Positions 1 through 8,908 of a stretch of 64,000 nucleotides of DNA are shown here, in pieces. The translations under genes were made by a program, and so were the position numbers. The notes beneath the pieces are model-generated. The model worked only from the letters and a program-made list of their open reading frames with translations, did no database searches and was not told the origin of the DNA. Every line of letters begins with the position of its first letter. Within the stretch, counting starts at the first letter, position 1. The stretch is from an uncultured Lachnospiraceae bacterium. Its GTDB lineage: Bacteria; Bacillota; Clostridia; Lachnospirales; Lachnospiraceae. The stretch lies in contig URQQ01000007.1 in assembly GCA_900549995.1 (NCBI GenBank), positions 1-64,000 on the forward strand, read 5' to 3'.

Positions 1-435
1 ATGAGACGTTGTATCGAGACTGCCGAAGTGATTTATCAGAGAGCGCCGGTTCTCTGTGAGGAGTTCCGGGAGTGTGATTTTGGGCTGTTTGAACATAAGA
101 ATTATGAAGAACTCAAAGAAAATCCGCTATATCTGAAGTGGCTTGCCTCAATGGGGAAGGATCCTTTCCCGCAGGGAGAATCAGTGGAAGCATTTAAAGA
201 AAGATGCAGCAGAGGATTTTTAAAATGTGTCCGGAAACTTTGTGCGGAAGGAAGAAAAAGCGCGGCAATGGTTGTGCATGGAGGTACGATTATGGCGGTG
301 ATGGAAGCATTTGGTGTCCCAAAGAAAGAATTCTATGACAGACAGGTGGAAAATGGCGGGGGATACCTGGTATCCATCTGTGAAGAAACATGGATGAAGG
401 GAATGTATCAGGTGAAAGAGGAGGCCAGACTATGA
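1..435 (+). CDS. cobC: Alpha-ribazole phosphatase-like histidine phosphatase (5' end outside window)
   Basis: C-terminal 144 codons of a histidine-phosphatase (phosphoglycerate mutase-like) protein. The first visible residues, RRCIETAE, match the conserved R-x-x-x-T-A-E stretch that lies well inside these proteins, so the RHG catalytic motif must be upstream of the window and the ATG at position 1 is internal. The second catalytic histidine is visible in VVHGGT, and an acidic segment (FRECDFGLFE) precedes it as usual. In cobalamin operons such a protein removes the phosphate from alpha-ribazole 5'-phosphate or adenosylcobalamin 5'-phosphate. The stop overlaps the cbiB start (ATGA at 432-435), so the two are translationally coupled. 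The role is inferred from family and neighbours; a general phosphatase is not excluded. Confidence 0.75.
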   Translation: MRRCIETAEVIYQRAPVLCEEFRECDFGLFEHKNYEELKENPLYLKWLASMGKDPFPQGESVEAFKERCSRGFLKCVRKLCAEGRKSAAMVVHGGTIMAVMEAFGVPKKEFYDRQVENGGGYLVSICEETWMKGMYQVKEEARL

Positions 436-1397
436 GAATACTGGCGGCCTGTGTGACGGGATTTCTTCTGGATCTAATGCTTGGAGATCCGCGGTGGCTG
501 TATCATCCAGTCAGAATGATCGGCGCGCTGATTACATTTCTTGAAAAAATACTGCGGAAAATGGCCGGGGAGGATGAGCGCAGGCTCTTGGCAGCAGGAG
601 GGATTCTGGTCTTGCTTGTAGTTTTTGCATCCACACTCGTCCCTTTCCTGATTTTAAAAGCAGCAGCATATGTCAGCCCGGCGGCAGCGTATATCGTGGA
701 AAGTTTCATGTGTTACCAGCTTCTGGCTGTGAAATCTCTCCGGGTGGAAAGCCGGAAAGTATATGACAGGCTGGTGGCGGATGACCTTACAGGGGCAAGG
801 AAGGCAGTGTCCATGATCGTCGGAAGGGATACGCAAAGCCTGAATGAAGAAGGGGTGACAAAAGCAGCTGTCGAGACTGTGGCAGAGAATACATCGGATG
901 GAATCATTGCGCCGCTTCTCTATATGATGGCGGGGGGAGCCGTTCTTTCATTTCTGTATAAGGCTGTCAATACGATGGATTCTATGGTAGGCTATAAAAA
1001 TGAGAAGTATCTGTATTTTGGCAGGGCGGCGGCAAAGATGGATGACTTGCTGAACTATCTTCCGGCAAGAGTATCTGCAATGTTGATGATTGCTGCCTCC
1101 TTTCTTCTTCGGATGGATGCCAAAGGGGCTGCGAGAATCTATGTCAGGGACAGAAAGAACCATAAAAGCCCCAATGCCGCACAGACAGAGGCTGTATGTG
1201 CCGGGGCACTGAGGGTACAGCTTGCAGGAAATGCTTATTATTTCGGAAAATTGTATGAGAAAGAAACCATCGGAGATCCCATAAGGCCGGTGGAGGCAGA
1301 AGATATAAAAAGAGCCGGGAATCTGGCACTTGTGACGGCAGTGCTGACAGTACTTCTGACAGGAACTATAAGAGCTGTGTGGCTTTTGCTATTTTAG
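432..1397 (+). CDS. cbiB: Adenosylcobinamide-phosphate synthase CbiB
   Basis: Membrane protein of 321 residues that joins the aminopropanol arm to adenosylcobyric acid. The start at 432 overlaps the stop of the preceding gene, and the N-terminus MRILAACVTGFLLDL followed by LGDPRWLYHPVR is the typical CbiB/CobD opening. Family landmarks include NTSDGIIAPLLY, KAVNTMDSMVGYKN and SPNAAQTEAVCAGAL. Several hydrophobic segments near residues 1-20, 55-85, 150-180, 205-225 and at the C-terminus agree with a polytopic membrane enzyme. It works with CobD, encoded next, which supplies the aminopropanol phosphate. Length and motifs are normal for the family. Confidence 0.95.
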   Translation: MRILAACVTGFLLDLMLGDPRWLYHPVRMIGALITFLEKILRKMAGEDERRLLAAGGILVLLVVFASTLVPFLILKAAAYVSPAAAYIVESFMCYQLLAVKSLRVESRKVYDRLVADDLTGARKAVSMIVGRDTQSLNEEGVTKAAVETVAENTSDGIIAPLLYMMAGGAVLSFLYKAVNTMDSMVGYKNEKYLYFGRAAAKMDDLLNYLPARVSAMLMIAASFLLRMDAKGAARIYVRDRKNHKSPNAAQTEAVCAGALRVQLAGNAYYFGKLYEKETIGDPIRPVEAEDIKRAGNLALVTAVLTVLLTGTIRAVWLLLF

Positions 1398-1450
1398 ATG
1401 AGCGGGCTGGTTTGTGAAAAAACGATGAGACAGATAAGGAGACGAGACAG

Positions 1451-2536
1451 ATGGAAGGAATTCATGGAGGAGACATCTATACATATGAACCAAAGATTGA
1501 TTTTTCAGCAAACATCAATCCGCTTGGCCCCCCGAAACGTGTCATAGAGGCAATCCAGAAGAGCATTCTTTTATCTGACCATTACCCGGATGTCTCATGC
1601 AGGAAGCTTAGAAGAAGCCTTATGGAGGCAGAACAGGTGCCGGTCGAATCTATTCTCTGTGGAAACGGGGCGGCGGACCTGATTTTTCAGCTTGTACTTT
1701 CGGAGAAACCAAAGAGGGCGGTTCTTGCCATCCCGGCGTTTGCCGAATATGAGCAGGCGCTTGAGACGGCAGGGTGCGAGATTTTATATTACCGGATGAA
1801 AGAAGAGACAGGGTTCCAGATACAGAGAGACTATCTGGACTTTCTGACAGAAGATGTGGACATGATTTTCTTATGCACTCCGAACAATCCGACCGGACAG
1901 ATGCCTAAGAGAGAATTGCTTTTGGCAATTCTTAAAAGGTGCAGGGAGAATCATATCCGTATGGTGATGGATGAATGTTTCATTGACTTTACAGATCATC
2001 CCGAAGAATCCAGCATGAAAGAATATCTGAAGGAAGAAGAACTGGTGATTTTAAAGGCGTTTACGAAGTTCTATGCATTGCCGGGAATCCGCCTTGGCTA
2101 TGCGCTGACCTCAGACCTTGCTCTTATTGAGCGGATGAAGAAATCAAGACAGCCATGGAGTGTCTCAGTTCCTGCGCAGGCAGGAGGTATTGCGTCTCTG
2201 GAAGAAAAAGACCTTCCGGAGACTGTGCGGGCATATGTGAAAAGAGAACGGAACTATCTGACGCAGGAGCTTTCAAAGCTTGGCATCCGCTTCTACCCGC
2301 CGGCGGCGAACTTCATTCTGCTTTACAGCCATAAGGATCTTTACCATCTCTTAAAAGAAAGAGGATATCTGATCCGTGACTGTTCTAATTATGAGGGGCT
2401 TACAAAAGGATACTATAGAATTGCGGTCAGAAGACATACGGAGAATAAACTTCTGATCAAAGCACTTGGCGAGATTGTCAGGGCAGGAGGAAATGAAGAT
2501 GGCAAAACCGATTATGATACAGGGAACCATGTCTAA
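1451..2536 (+). CDS. cobD: L-threonine-O-3-phosphate decarboxylase CobD (PLP-dependent)
   Basis: 361-residue class I aminotransferase-fold enzyme related to histidinol-phosphate aminotransferase. It decarboxylates L-threonine phosphate to (R)-1-amino-2-propanol phosphate, the linker of the nucleotide loop. Visible landmarks are the N-terminal GGDIYTYEPKIDFSANINPLG, the substrate segment CTPNNPTGQ, the acidic DECFIDF, and the PLP lysine in ILKAFTKFYALPGIRLGYA. A ribosome binding site AAGGAG lies 9 bases before the ATG. The last 38 bases overlap the start of cbiP. A histidinol-phosphate aminotransferase is the alternative, but the context between cbiB and cbiP argues strongly for CobD. Confidence 0.92.
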   Translation: MEGIHGGDIYTYEPKIDFSANINPLGPPKRVIEAIQKSILLSDHYPDVSCRKLRRSLMEAEQVPVESILCGNGAADLIFQLVLSEKPKRAVLAIPAFAEYEQALETAGCEILYYRMKEETGFQIQRDYLDFLTEDVDMIFLCTPNNPTGQMPKRELLLAILKRCRENHIRMVMDECFIDFTDHPEESSMKEYLKEEELVILKAFTKFYALPGIRLGYALTSDLALIERMKKSRQPWSVSVPAQAGGIASLEEKDLPETVRAYVKRERNYLTQELSKLGIRFYPPAANFILLYSHKDLYHLLKERGYLIRDCSNYEGLTKGYYRIAVRRHTENKLLIKALGEIVRAGGNEDGKTDYDTGNHV

Positions 2537-4001
2537 TGCAGGAAAAAGCGTACTGACCGCCGGGCTGTTAAGGATCTTTCAACAAGATGGATATCGTGCG
2601 GCCCCGTTTAAATCACAGAATATGGCGCTGAACTCTTATATTACAAGAGATGGGAAAGAGATGGGCCGGGCGCAGGTGATGCAGGCGGAGGCAGCAGGAA
2701 TCGAACCGTCCGTGCTGATGAACCCGATCCTTTTAAAACCGACGAATGATACAGGTTCCCAGGTGATTTTAAATGGAGAGGCAGTCGGGCATATGAGTGC
2801 GGGAGAATATTTCAGGAAGAAAAAGGAATACATTCCTCTGGTCAAAGAAGCCTATGACCGTCTTTCGAAAGAATATGATCTGATTGTCATTGAGGGAGCC
2901 GGAAGCCCCGCGGAGATTAATCTGAAGCAGGACGATATTGTGAATATGGGAATGGCAAAGATTGCGGACGCACCGGTACTGCTGGTCGGAGATATCGACA
3001 GAGGCGGGGTGTTCGCCCAGATCGTCGGGACACTTGCGCTTCTTGAGGAAGAGGAACGAAGAAGAGTGAGGGGGACGATCATCAATAAATTCAGAGGAGA
3101 TCTTTCGATTCTGGAACCGGGTCTTCGGATTTTGGAGGAGAAGACAGCGGTGAAGGTTCAGGGAGTGATTCCGTATTTTCATCTGGATCTGGATGAGGAA
3201 GACAGCCTGACAGAGCGGTTTTCTGTGAAGAAGACAACGGGTCTTGTAGATATCGCAGTCGTACGTCTGCCGAGAATTTCCAACTTTACTGATTTTCGGG
3301 TGCTTGAGGCGATGGAAGAGGTGAATCTATATTATGCGGAGACACCGGCGCAGCTCGGCGATCCGGATCTGATTCTGCTTCCGGGGACGAAGAATACCAT
3401 CGGGGATCTTCTCTGGATGCGCCAAAATGGTCTGGAAGCAAAGGTGTTAAAACACGCATCCCGTGGGAAACCGGTGTTTGGTATCTGCGGAGGGTATCAG
3501 ATGCTGGGAGAAAGGATCCGTGATCCTGAAGGAGCGGAAGGATATGGAGATGTCCGGGGAATGCAGCTTCTTCCGGTGCATACAGTATTTCATAAAGAGA
3601 AAACAAGGACGAGAGTTACGGGACATTTCCGAAAGATGGAAGGTGTGTTTGCAGGGCTTTCCGGCCTGGAAGTTCAAGGCTACGAAATCCATATGGGAGA
3701 AACATCTGTAAAGGAACATGCAGAAATCCTGACCCTCGAAGACGGAGAACACCCTGCCCGTCTGGACGGGGCGGCGAACAATCATGTCTGCGGCTGCTAT
3801 GTCCACGGAGTGTTCGATCATGAGAAGGTGGCCGGACAGCTTGTGAAGATGCTGCTTCTGAATAAAGGATACAAGGATATGGATGTTAAGACATACAACA
3901 TGGAGGAGTATAAGAACCGCCAGTATGATGAGCTTGCACGGATCATACGGAAGAGTCTTGATATGGATGCGGTTTACCAGATTCTGGAGGAAGGGATATA
4001 A
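2499..4001 (+). CDS. cbiP: Cobyric acid synthase CbiP/CobQ
   Basis: Glutamine-dependent amidotransferase of 500 residues that amidates cobyrinic acid a,c-diamide at b, d, e and g. The N-terminal ATP-binding domain shows a P-loop variant GTMSNAGKSVLTAGL and the signature FKSQNMALNSY. The C-terminal type I glutaminase domain has the nucleophile cysteine in FGICGGYQML and the catalytic histidine in CYVHGVFDH. I chose the ATG at 2499 because AGGAGG (2485-2490) lies 8 bases upstream; the ATG at 2493 sits too close to it. The 5' end overlaps cobD and the stop overlaps the cbiC start (TAATG). Confidence 0.95.
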   Translation: MAKPIMIQGTMSNAGKSVLTAGLLRIFQQDGYRAAPFKSQNMALNSYITRDGKEMGRAQVMQAEAAGIEPSVLMNPILLKPTNDTGSQVILNGEAVGHMSAGEYFRKKKEYIPLVKEAYDRLSKEYDLIVIEGAGSPAEINLKQDDIVNMGMAKIADAPVLLVGDIDRGGVFAQIVGTLALLEEEERRRVRGTIINKFRGDLSILEPGLRILEEKTAVKVQGVIPYFHLDLDEEDSLTERFSVKKTTGLVDIAVVRLPRISNFTDFRVLEAMEEVNLYYAETPAQLGDPDLILLPGTKNTIGDLLWMRQNGLEAKVLKHASRGKPVFGICGGYQMLGERIRDPEGAEGYGDVRGMQLLPVHTVFHKEKTRTRVTGHFRKMEGVFAGLSGLEVQGYEIHMGETSVKEHAEILTLEDGEHPARLDGAANNHVCGCYVHGVFDHEKVAGQLVKMLLLNKGYKDMDVKTYNMEEYKNRQYDELARIIRKSLDMDAVYQILEEGI

Positions 4002-4639
4002 TGGAATATAAATTCGAAAATTTACTGCCGCGGGAAATTGAGAAGCGGAGCTTTCAGATCATCACAGAGGAGCTGAATGGAAGGATATTTCCAGAAGAGC
4101 AGGAAGATATCATTAAAAGGGTGATTCATACTTCTGCTGACTTTGAATATGCGGACAGTCTCACATTTTCAGAAAATGCGGTTGAGCAGGCAGTTGAGGC
4201 TCTGAGAAACGGTGCAGATATCGTTACGGATACCCAGATGGTGCGAGCCGGAATACATAAGGCTTCTCTCGAAAAAATGGGCGGGAAGGTACACTGCTTT
4301 ATTGCAGATGAGGATGTCGCAAAAGAAGCCGGAAAGAGGGGGATCACAAGATCTGCCGTCAGCATGGAGAAGGCAGCCGGGCTTTCAAAGGATCTGATCT
4401 TTGCGGTCGGCAATGCACCGACGGCACTGATGAAGCTCTATGATCTGGTGAAGGAAGGCACTCTGAGGCCAAAGCTCATTATTGCCGTACCGGTTGGATT
4501 TGTCAATGTGGAACCGGCGAAAGAACAGATCATGGAGGCTGGCGTTGCGTACATCACTGCCAGAGGGAGAAAGGGAGGAAGCAACATTGCAGCAGCGATC
4601 TGTAATGCGCTTCTTTACAAAATAGATAAAGACCGCTAG
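4001..4639 (+). CDS. cbiC: Cobalt-precorrin-8 methylmutase CbiC
   Basis: 212-residue enzyme that moves the C-11 methyl group to C-12, producing cobyrinic acid. The catalytic histidine is in RVIHTSADFEYA, and the family segments DTQMVRAGI, GNAPTAL, PVGFVNVEPAKE and TARGRKGGS follow in the usual order. It overlaps the cbiP stop by one base. The other ring-methylating enzymes of the pathway (CbiE, F, H, L and so on) are not in the window, so the operon must continue upstream or the set is split. Confidence 0.95.
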   Translation: MEYKFENLLPREIEKRSFQIITEELNGRIFPEEQEDIIKRVIHTSADFEYADSLTFSENAVEQAVEALRNGADIVTDTQMVRAGIHKASLEKMGGKVHCFIADEDVAKEAGKRGITRSAVSMEKAAGLSKDLIFAVGNAPTALMKLYDLVKEGTLRPKLIIAVPVGFVNVEPAKEQIMEAGVAYITARGRKGGSNIAAAICNALLYKIDKDR

Positions 4640-4666
4640 ACACGGCAAAAGAGAGGCATGAAACAA

Positions 4667-5524
4667 ATGAGGAAGGTAATACGAATTGGAAGCCGTGAAA
4701 GCCGGCTCGCAGTCATACAGTCAGAGATTGTAAAACAGTTGATTGAATCAAATCATCCGGAGATACAGGTGGAGATTGTCACAATGAAGACTTCCGGGGA
4801 CCGGATTCTTGATAAGGGGCTGTTTGTCAAAGAGCTGGATACTGCACTGCGGAACAAAACGGTAGATATCGCAGTTCACAGCATGAAGGATCTGCCGATG
4901 GAAATACCGGACGATCTGCCGGTTGTGGCATGTACTAAGAGAGAGGATCCGAGAGACGTCCTGATCTACAGACCCGGACTGTCAGAACTTCCGGATGCAC
5001 CGGTGATAGGCACATCCAGCAGAAGGAGGATCCTGCAGGCCAGTCAGCTGTATCCGGGATGTATCTGCCGGAATCTTAGGGGGAATGTGCAGACACGGAT
5101 GCAGAAACTGGAAGATGGAGAATACGATGGAATTATACTTGCGGCAGCAGGAATTAAGCGTCTGGGCCTGGATCTTCCAGGCCGGAGAATTCTAAGCACG
5201 AAGGAAATGCTGCCTGCAGCAGGGCAGGGAATTATGGCAGTACAGGGCAGGGCAGGAGAAGACTATTCCTGGCTTCTGGAAGCTGGGAACCGTGAAAGTT
5301 CCCTTGAAGTGAAGGCGGAGAGAAGTTTTGTCCGGGCACTTGGAGGGAGCTGCAGTTCGCCGATCGGGGCATACGCCGAGGTGAAAGGAAAGCAGATGAA
5401 GCTGACAGGGCTTTATTATCATGAAGTATCCGGACAGTCTGCAGTTGATTCCATCACAGGAGAGGCAGAGCAGGGCAGAGAACTTGGGACTGCACTTGCA
5501 GAGTCACTGAAACGCAGGTTTTAA
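4667..5524 (+). CDS. hemC: Porphobilinogen deaminase (hydroxymethylbilane synthase) HemC
   Basis: 285-residue cytosolic enzyme that polymerises four porphobilinogens into hydroxymethylbilane. Landmarks are IRIGSRESRLAVIQSE at the N-terminus, DIAVHSMKDLP, the cofactor-binding arginines in LRGNVQTRM, LPAAGQG, and the dipyrromethane-bearing cysteine in GGSCSSPIGAY (Cys229). An in-frame ATG at 4658 is also possible, but the GAGAGG at 4651-4656 is only 1 base from it and 10 bases from 4667, so 4667 is preferred. The gene lies between cbiC and the cobA-hemD fusion, so uroporphyrinogen III production is coupled to cobalamin synthesis. Confidence 0.95.
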   Translation: MRKVIRIGSRESRLAVIQSEIVKQLIESNHPEIQVEIVTMKTSGDRILDKGLFVKELDTALRNKTVDIAVHSMKDLPMEIPDDLPVVACTKREDPRDVLIYRPGLSELPDAPVIGTSSRRRILQASQLYPGCICRNLRGNVQTRMQKLEDGEYDGIILAAAGIKRLGLDLPGRRILSTKEMLPAAGQGIMAVQGRAGEDYSWLLEAGNRESSLEVKAERSFVRALGGSCSSPIGAYAEVKGKQMKLTGLYYHEVSGQSAVDSITGEAEQGRELGTALAESLKRRF

Positions 5525-5586
5525 TCTGAAACATCTCTTGTCCGGAAACCGGACGGAGGGTGTATAAAATAACGGGAGGAACAAAA

Positions 5587-7116
5587 ATGAAACAGTATGG
5601 CAAGGTATGGATTACCGGTGCAGGGCCAGGAGATGAGGAGCTTCTTACTGTGAAGGCAAAAGGCGTCATCGAGCGTGCGGATGTGGTAGTATATGATGCG
5701 CTTGTAAGCCCTGAGATCTTGAGTATGGTTCCAGAGCACACAAGAAAGGTAAATGTGGGAAAGCGCAGCAGCCGCCATCTCATGCCTCAGGAGGAGATCA
5801 ACAATATTCTTGTCAGGCTTGCCAAAGAAGGGAATCAGGTAGTAAGGCTTAAAGGGGGAGATCCTTTTGTCTTTGGCAGGGGAGGGGAAGAGCTGGAGCT
5901 TTTGGAAAAAGAGGGTGTATCATATGAGGTGATCCCCGGAGTGACCTCTGCGCTGTCCGCCCTTGCATATGCAGGAATTCCAGTGACTCACCGGGATTTC
6001 ACTTCGTCTTTCCATGTGATTACCGGACATCCAAGACAGGGAGGAACCTCAAGAGTCGATTATGAGGCATTGGTGAACACCGGAGGGACACTCATTTTCC
6101 TGATGGGAGTCAGCTCTATGGAGGAGATATGCCGCTGTTTAATTGAGGCCGGAATGGACCCAGGGATGCCGGCGGCAGTCGTTGAAAACGGGACGACAGC
6201 ACGGCAAAGGCAGGTAACCGCAACCATTTCCACTATCGCAGAGAAGGCCAGGGAGGTGCAGATCAGGACACCGGCAGTGATTGCTGTGGGGAAGGTCTGC
6301 CAGCTTTCGAACGAGTTTGCATGGGCTGACAGGAGACCTCTCGGGGGAAAAAGGATTGTCGTTACGAGGCCGAGGTGCAGGATGGAACATATTACATCCA
6401 CACTTCGGGAATACGGGGCACAGGTGATAGAATTTCCGGTCATTCGTATGGAGGCCATGCCCATGAAAGGGATTCTTGCAGAGGCGGCTTTTCGGATCTC
6501 TAATTCTAAAAAAAAGGAAGAATGGATCGTATTCACAAGCCCGTCCGGGGTGGAAATCTTTTTTGAACAGATGGCCGGAAACGGAATTGATTTAAGAAAG
6601 ATTCTGTCAGGAATGGCGGAGGTGAAGATTGCCGCCATCGGCAGTGCAACGGAAAGGAAGCTCAGGGAGCGAGGGCTTCTGGCTGACCTGGTTCCGCAGG
6701 AGTATACGGCGAAAGCGCTGGGGGAGGCACTCCAAAAGGAGGCAGATGCAGATTCCCACGTGACGGTATTCCGGGCAAAAGAAGGGTCAAAACTTTTGCT
6801 CCCGCCGTTGTCAGAGCGGGGAATTCCCTGGGATGATATTGCTTTGTACGAGACGGTAAAGCAGGAGAACGAAGAGACTGAGGCAAAAGTGAAAGAGCTT
6901 CTTTGCAAAGGAGAGATCGATGCAGTGACATTCACAAGCGCCTCGACGGTAGATGCTTTTGCCGAAAAGATGGCAGGGATTGATTATTCATTGATCCGGG
7001 CGGCCTGTATCGGAGAGCAGACGGCGAAGGCGGCGAAACGTTACGGGATGAGAAGTTTCACAGCCAGTCAGGCGGAAGAGGGATGTCTGATCGAACTGAT
7101 TTTGGGACTGGAGTAA
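5587..7116 (+). CDS. cobA-hemD: Bifunctional uroporphyrinogen-III C-methyltransferase / uroporphyrinogen-III synthase
   Basis: Natural fusion of 509 residues. Residues about 1-245 are the SAM-dependent methyltransferase making precorrin-2 (GAGPGDEELLT, VVRLKGGDPFVFGRGGEE, PGVTSALSALAYAGIPVTHR). Residues about 255-509 are the HemD cyclase, which starts at KRIVVTRPR and ends near ACIGEQTAKAAKRYG. The two halves carry out the steps right after HemC. The ATG at 5587 has GGGAGGA 6 bases upstream; the extended in-frame start at 5560 lacks this. CobA-HemD fusions are well known in Clostridia. The stop is only 20 bases before the next gene. Confidence 0.95.
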   Translation: MKQYGKVWITGAGPGDEELLTVKAKGVIERADVVVYDALVSPEILSMVPEHTRKVNVGKRSSRHLMPQEEINNILVRLAKEGNQVVRLKGGDPFVFGRGGEELELLEKEGVSYEVIPGVTSALSALAYAGIPVTHRDFTSSFHVITGHPRQGGTSRVDYEALVNTGGTLIFLMGVSSMEEICRCLIEAGMDPGMPAAVVENGTTARQRQVTATISTIAEKAREVQIRTPAVIAVGKVCQLSNEFAWADRRPLGGKRIVVTRPRCRMEHITSTLREYGAQVIEFPVIRMEAMPMKGILAEAAFRISNSKKKEEWIVFTSPSGVEIFFEQMAGNGIDLRKILSGMAEVKIAAIGSATERKLRERGLLADLVPQEYTAKALGEALQKEADADSHVTVFRAKEGSKLLLPPLSERGIPWDDIALYETVKQENEETEAKVKELLCKGEIDAVTFTSASTVDAFAEKMAGIDYSLIRAACIGEQTAKAAKRYGMRSFTASQAEEGCLIELILGLE

Positions 7117-7136
7117 TATTGAGAAAGGAGCAGATG

Positions 7137-8066
7137 ATGGCAGGATATCTTATCAAAAGGATGGCAGTTGGAATTTTTGCGATGTGGATTCTTGTGACAT
7201 CTGCGTTTTTTCTGACACGGATGATGCCGGGAACTCCTTTTGACAGCGGTAATGTATCCGGTACGGTACTTCAGAAAATGGAGCAGGAATACGGGCTTGA
7301 CCGTCCGGTGTCCGAACAGTATTTCCAGTACCTTGGGAATCTGCTGAAAGGAGATCTGGGAATTTCGTTTAAAAAGCCCGGGGTTACAGTAAGTGAAGTG
7401 ATAGCCAGGGCATTCCCGGTCACATTTTCCATCGGCGCTCCGGCACTTCTTCTGGCGTTTCTTCTCGGGACGGCAGGAGGCGCCCTGCGTGTCTTTTCCA
7501 GACATACGTGGGTCCGGAGAGCAGCAGCTGTGCTGACGGCCGCCGGGAGTTCGATGCCGAATTTTATCACCGCAATGCTTTTATCCCTCTTCTTTGGGGT
7601 GATTCTACAATGGTTTCCGGTATCCGGGCTTTTCAGTCCCTGGCATTATGTACTTCCGGTTGTATCGCTCGCCCTTTATCCGGCATCCGTCTTTGCAGGA
7701 CTTACCTATACATCCTTAAGGGATGTGATGGAGGAAGATTACATTCTCCTTATAAAGACAAAGGGACTTAAGAAGCGGCGGGTGGCAGGGCATGTCTTAA
7801 AGAATGCACTGCTTTCTTCCGTGACCTATCTTGGCCCGGCGGCATCGCTTCTTCTGACTGGAAGTTTCGCGGTGGAGAGTATCTTTACAATTCCAGGGCT
7901 TGGGCGGGAGTTTGTCAATTCGATTGCCAACCGGGATTATACGATGATTATGGGTCTTACGATTTTCATGGGAATTATGGTATGGATGATTCAGATAGCG
8001 TCCGATCTGTTTTGTATGGCACTGGATCCGAGAATTCGGAAGAATGTGAATCGGGAGGAAACATAA
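7137..8066 (+). CDS. Dpp/Opp/Nik-type ABC transporter permease 1 (DppB/NikB-like)
   Basis: 309-residue inner-membrane permease of the BPD_transp_1 type. It starts MAGYLIKRMAVGIFAMWILVTSAFFLTRMMPGTPF, a standard DppB/NikB opening, and carries the EAA loop in LRDVMEEDYILLIKTKGLKKRRV and the family tail TIPGLGREFVNSIANRDY. AAAGGAG at 7124-7130 sits 6 bases before the ATG at 7137. The gene follows cobA-hemD by 20 bases and overlaps the next permease (TAATG), so it is part of the tetrapyrrole operon. Family members carry peptides, nickel chelates, opines or 5-aminolevulinate; the substrate cannot be read from this subunit. Confidence 0.9.
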   Translation: MAGYLIKRMAVGIFAMWILVTSAFFLTRMMPGTPFDSGNVSGTVLQKMEQEYGLDRPVSEQYFQYLGNLLKGDLGISFKKPGVTVSEVIARAFPVTFSIGAPALLLAFLLGTAGGALRVFSRHTWVRRAAAVLTAAGSSMPNFITAMLLSLFFGVILQWFPVSGLFSPWHYVLPVVSLALYPASVFAGLTYTSLRDVMEEDYILLIKTKGLKKRRVAGHVLKNALLSSVTYLGPAASLLLTGSFAVESIFTIPGLGREFVNSIANRDYTMIMGLTIFMGIMVWMIQIASDLFCMALDPRIRKNVNREET

Positions 8067-8908
8067 TGAATATGAAAAGATTTGCCAGACGGTTTTGGAA
8101 GCAGAAAGCGGCAGCGGCAGCTTTCATTTTTCTGTGCCTTCTCATTCTAGCAGCCATACTGATCCCGTGTCTGTCACCTTATACCTATGAAATGCAGAAT
8201 ATAAAAGGGCAGAATCAGGGGAGCAGTTTCGCCCATCTTCTTGGCACGGACAGGCTTGGAAGAGATCTTCTGGTACGGGTGGCAGAAGGCATTCGTATCA
8301 GCCTGACTGTAGGAGGGGTGAGCGCAGCAGTCAGTACGGCTGTCGGAATTATATATGGCGGGATTGCAGGATACCGGGGAAAGAAAACGGATCTCATTCT
8401 GATGCGGATCGCGGATGTGATCTGCGCTGTCCCATCGCTTCTTTATATCATACTTCTTATGCTGGCAGCCGGGCCGGGGATTGTCAGTGTGACGGCGGGA
8501 ATCTGTATCGCAGGCTGGATTGACACGGCACGTCTTGTGCGAAGCGGGGTACAGCGTGAGAAAGCGAAAGATTACTGTCTCGCGGCGAGATTTACAGGGG
8601 CATCAGAAGGGAGGGTGCTTTTTGTCCATCTGATGCCGAATCTGGCAGGACAGATTCTGGTCAATGGAGTATATACGATGATTCAGGCTATTTTTACAGA
8701 AGCCTTCCTAAGTTTTGCAGGTGTCGGGATTGCGGCGCCGATGGCAAGTCTTGGGACTTTGATACAGGATGCCAGAAGCCAGCTTCTTACGTATCCGATG
8801 CAGCTTTTATGGCCGTCACTTCTTTTGTGCCTGATTGTATTTTCTCTTCACTGCATCAGCACAGGAGTGATCAGGGCACAGGATACTTCAGGAAGGAGTG
8901 ACAGGTGA
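8066..8908 (+). CDS. Dpp/Opp/Nik-type ABC transporter permease 2 (DppC/NikC-like)
   Basis: 280-residue permease partner. Typical features are the basic N-terminus followed by a first membrane helix (AAAFIFLCLLILAAILIP), the conserved HLLGTDRLGRDLLVRVAEGIRISL segment split across the periplasmic loop and helix 2, and a weak EAA loop (CLAARFTGASEGRVLFVHLMPN). GGAGG at 8054-8058 is 7 bases before the ATG, and the start overlaps the stop of permease 1. It should form the transmembrane pore together with the preceding protein. Confidence 0.9.
   Translation: MNMKRFARRFWKQKAAAAAFIFLCLLILAAILIPCLSPYTYEMQNIKGQNQGSSFAHLLGTDRLGRDLLVRVAEGIRISLTVGGVSAAVSTAVGIIYGGIAGYRGKKTDLILMRIADVICAVPSLLYIILLMLAAGPGIVSVTAGICIAGWIDTARLVRSGVQREKAKDYCLAARFTGASEGRVLFVHLMPNLAGQILVNGVYTMIQAIFTEAFLSFAGVGIAAPMASLGTLIQDARSQLLTYPMQLLWPSLLLCLIVFSLHCISTGVIRAQDTSGRSDR

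Noticed and set aside
6060..6935. 291-codon minus-strand open frame
   Set aside because: Antisense to cobA-hemD and Ser/Phe-rich, typical of reverse-frame artefacts.
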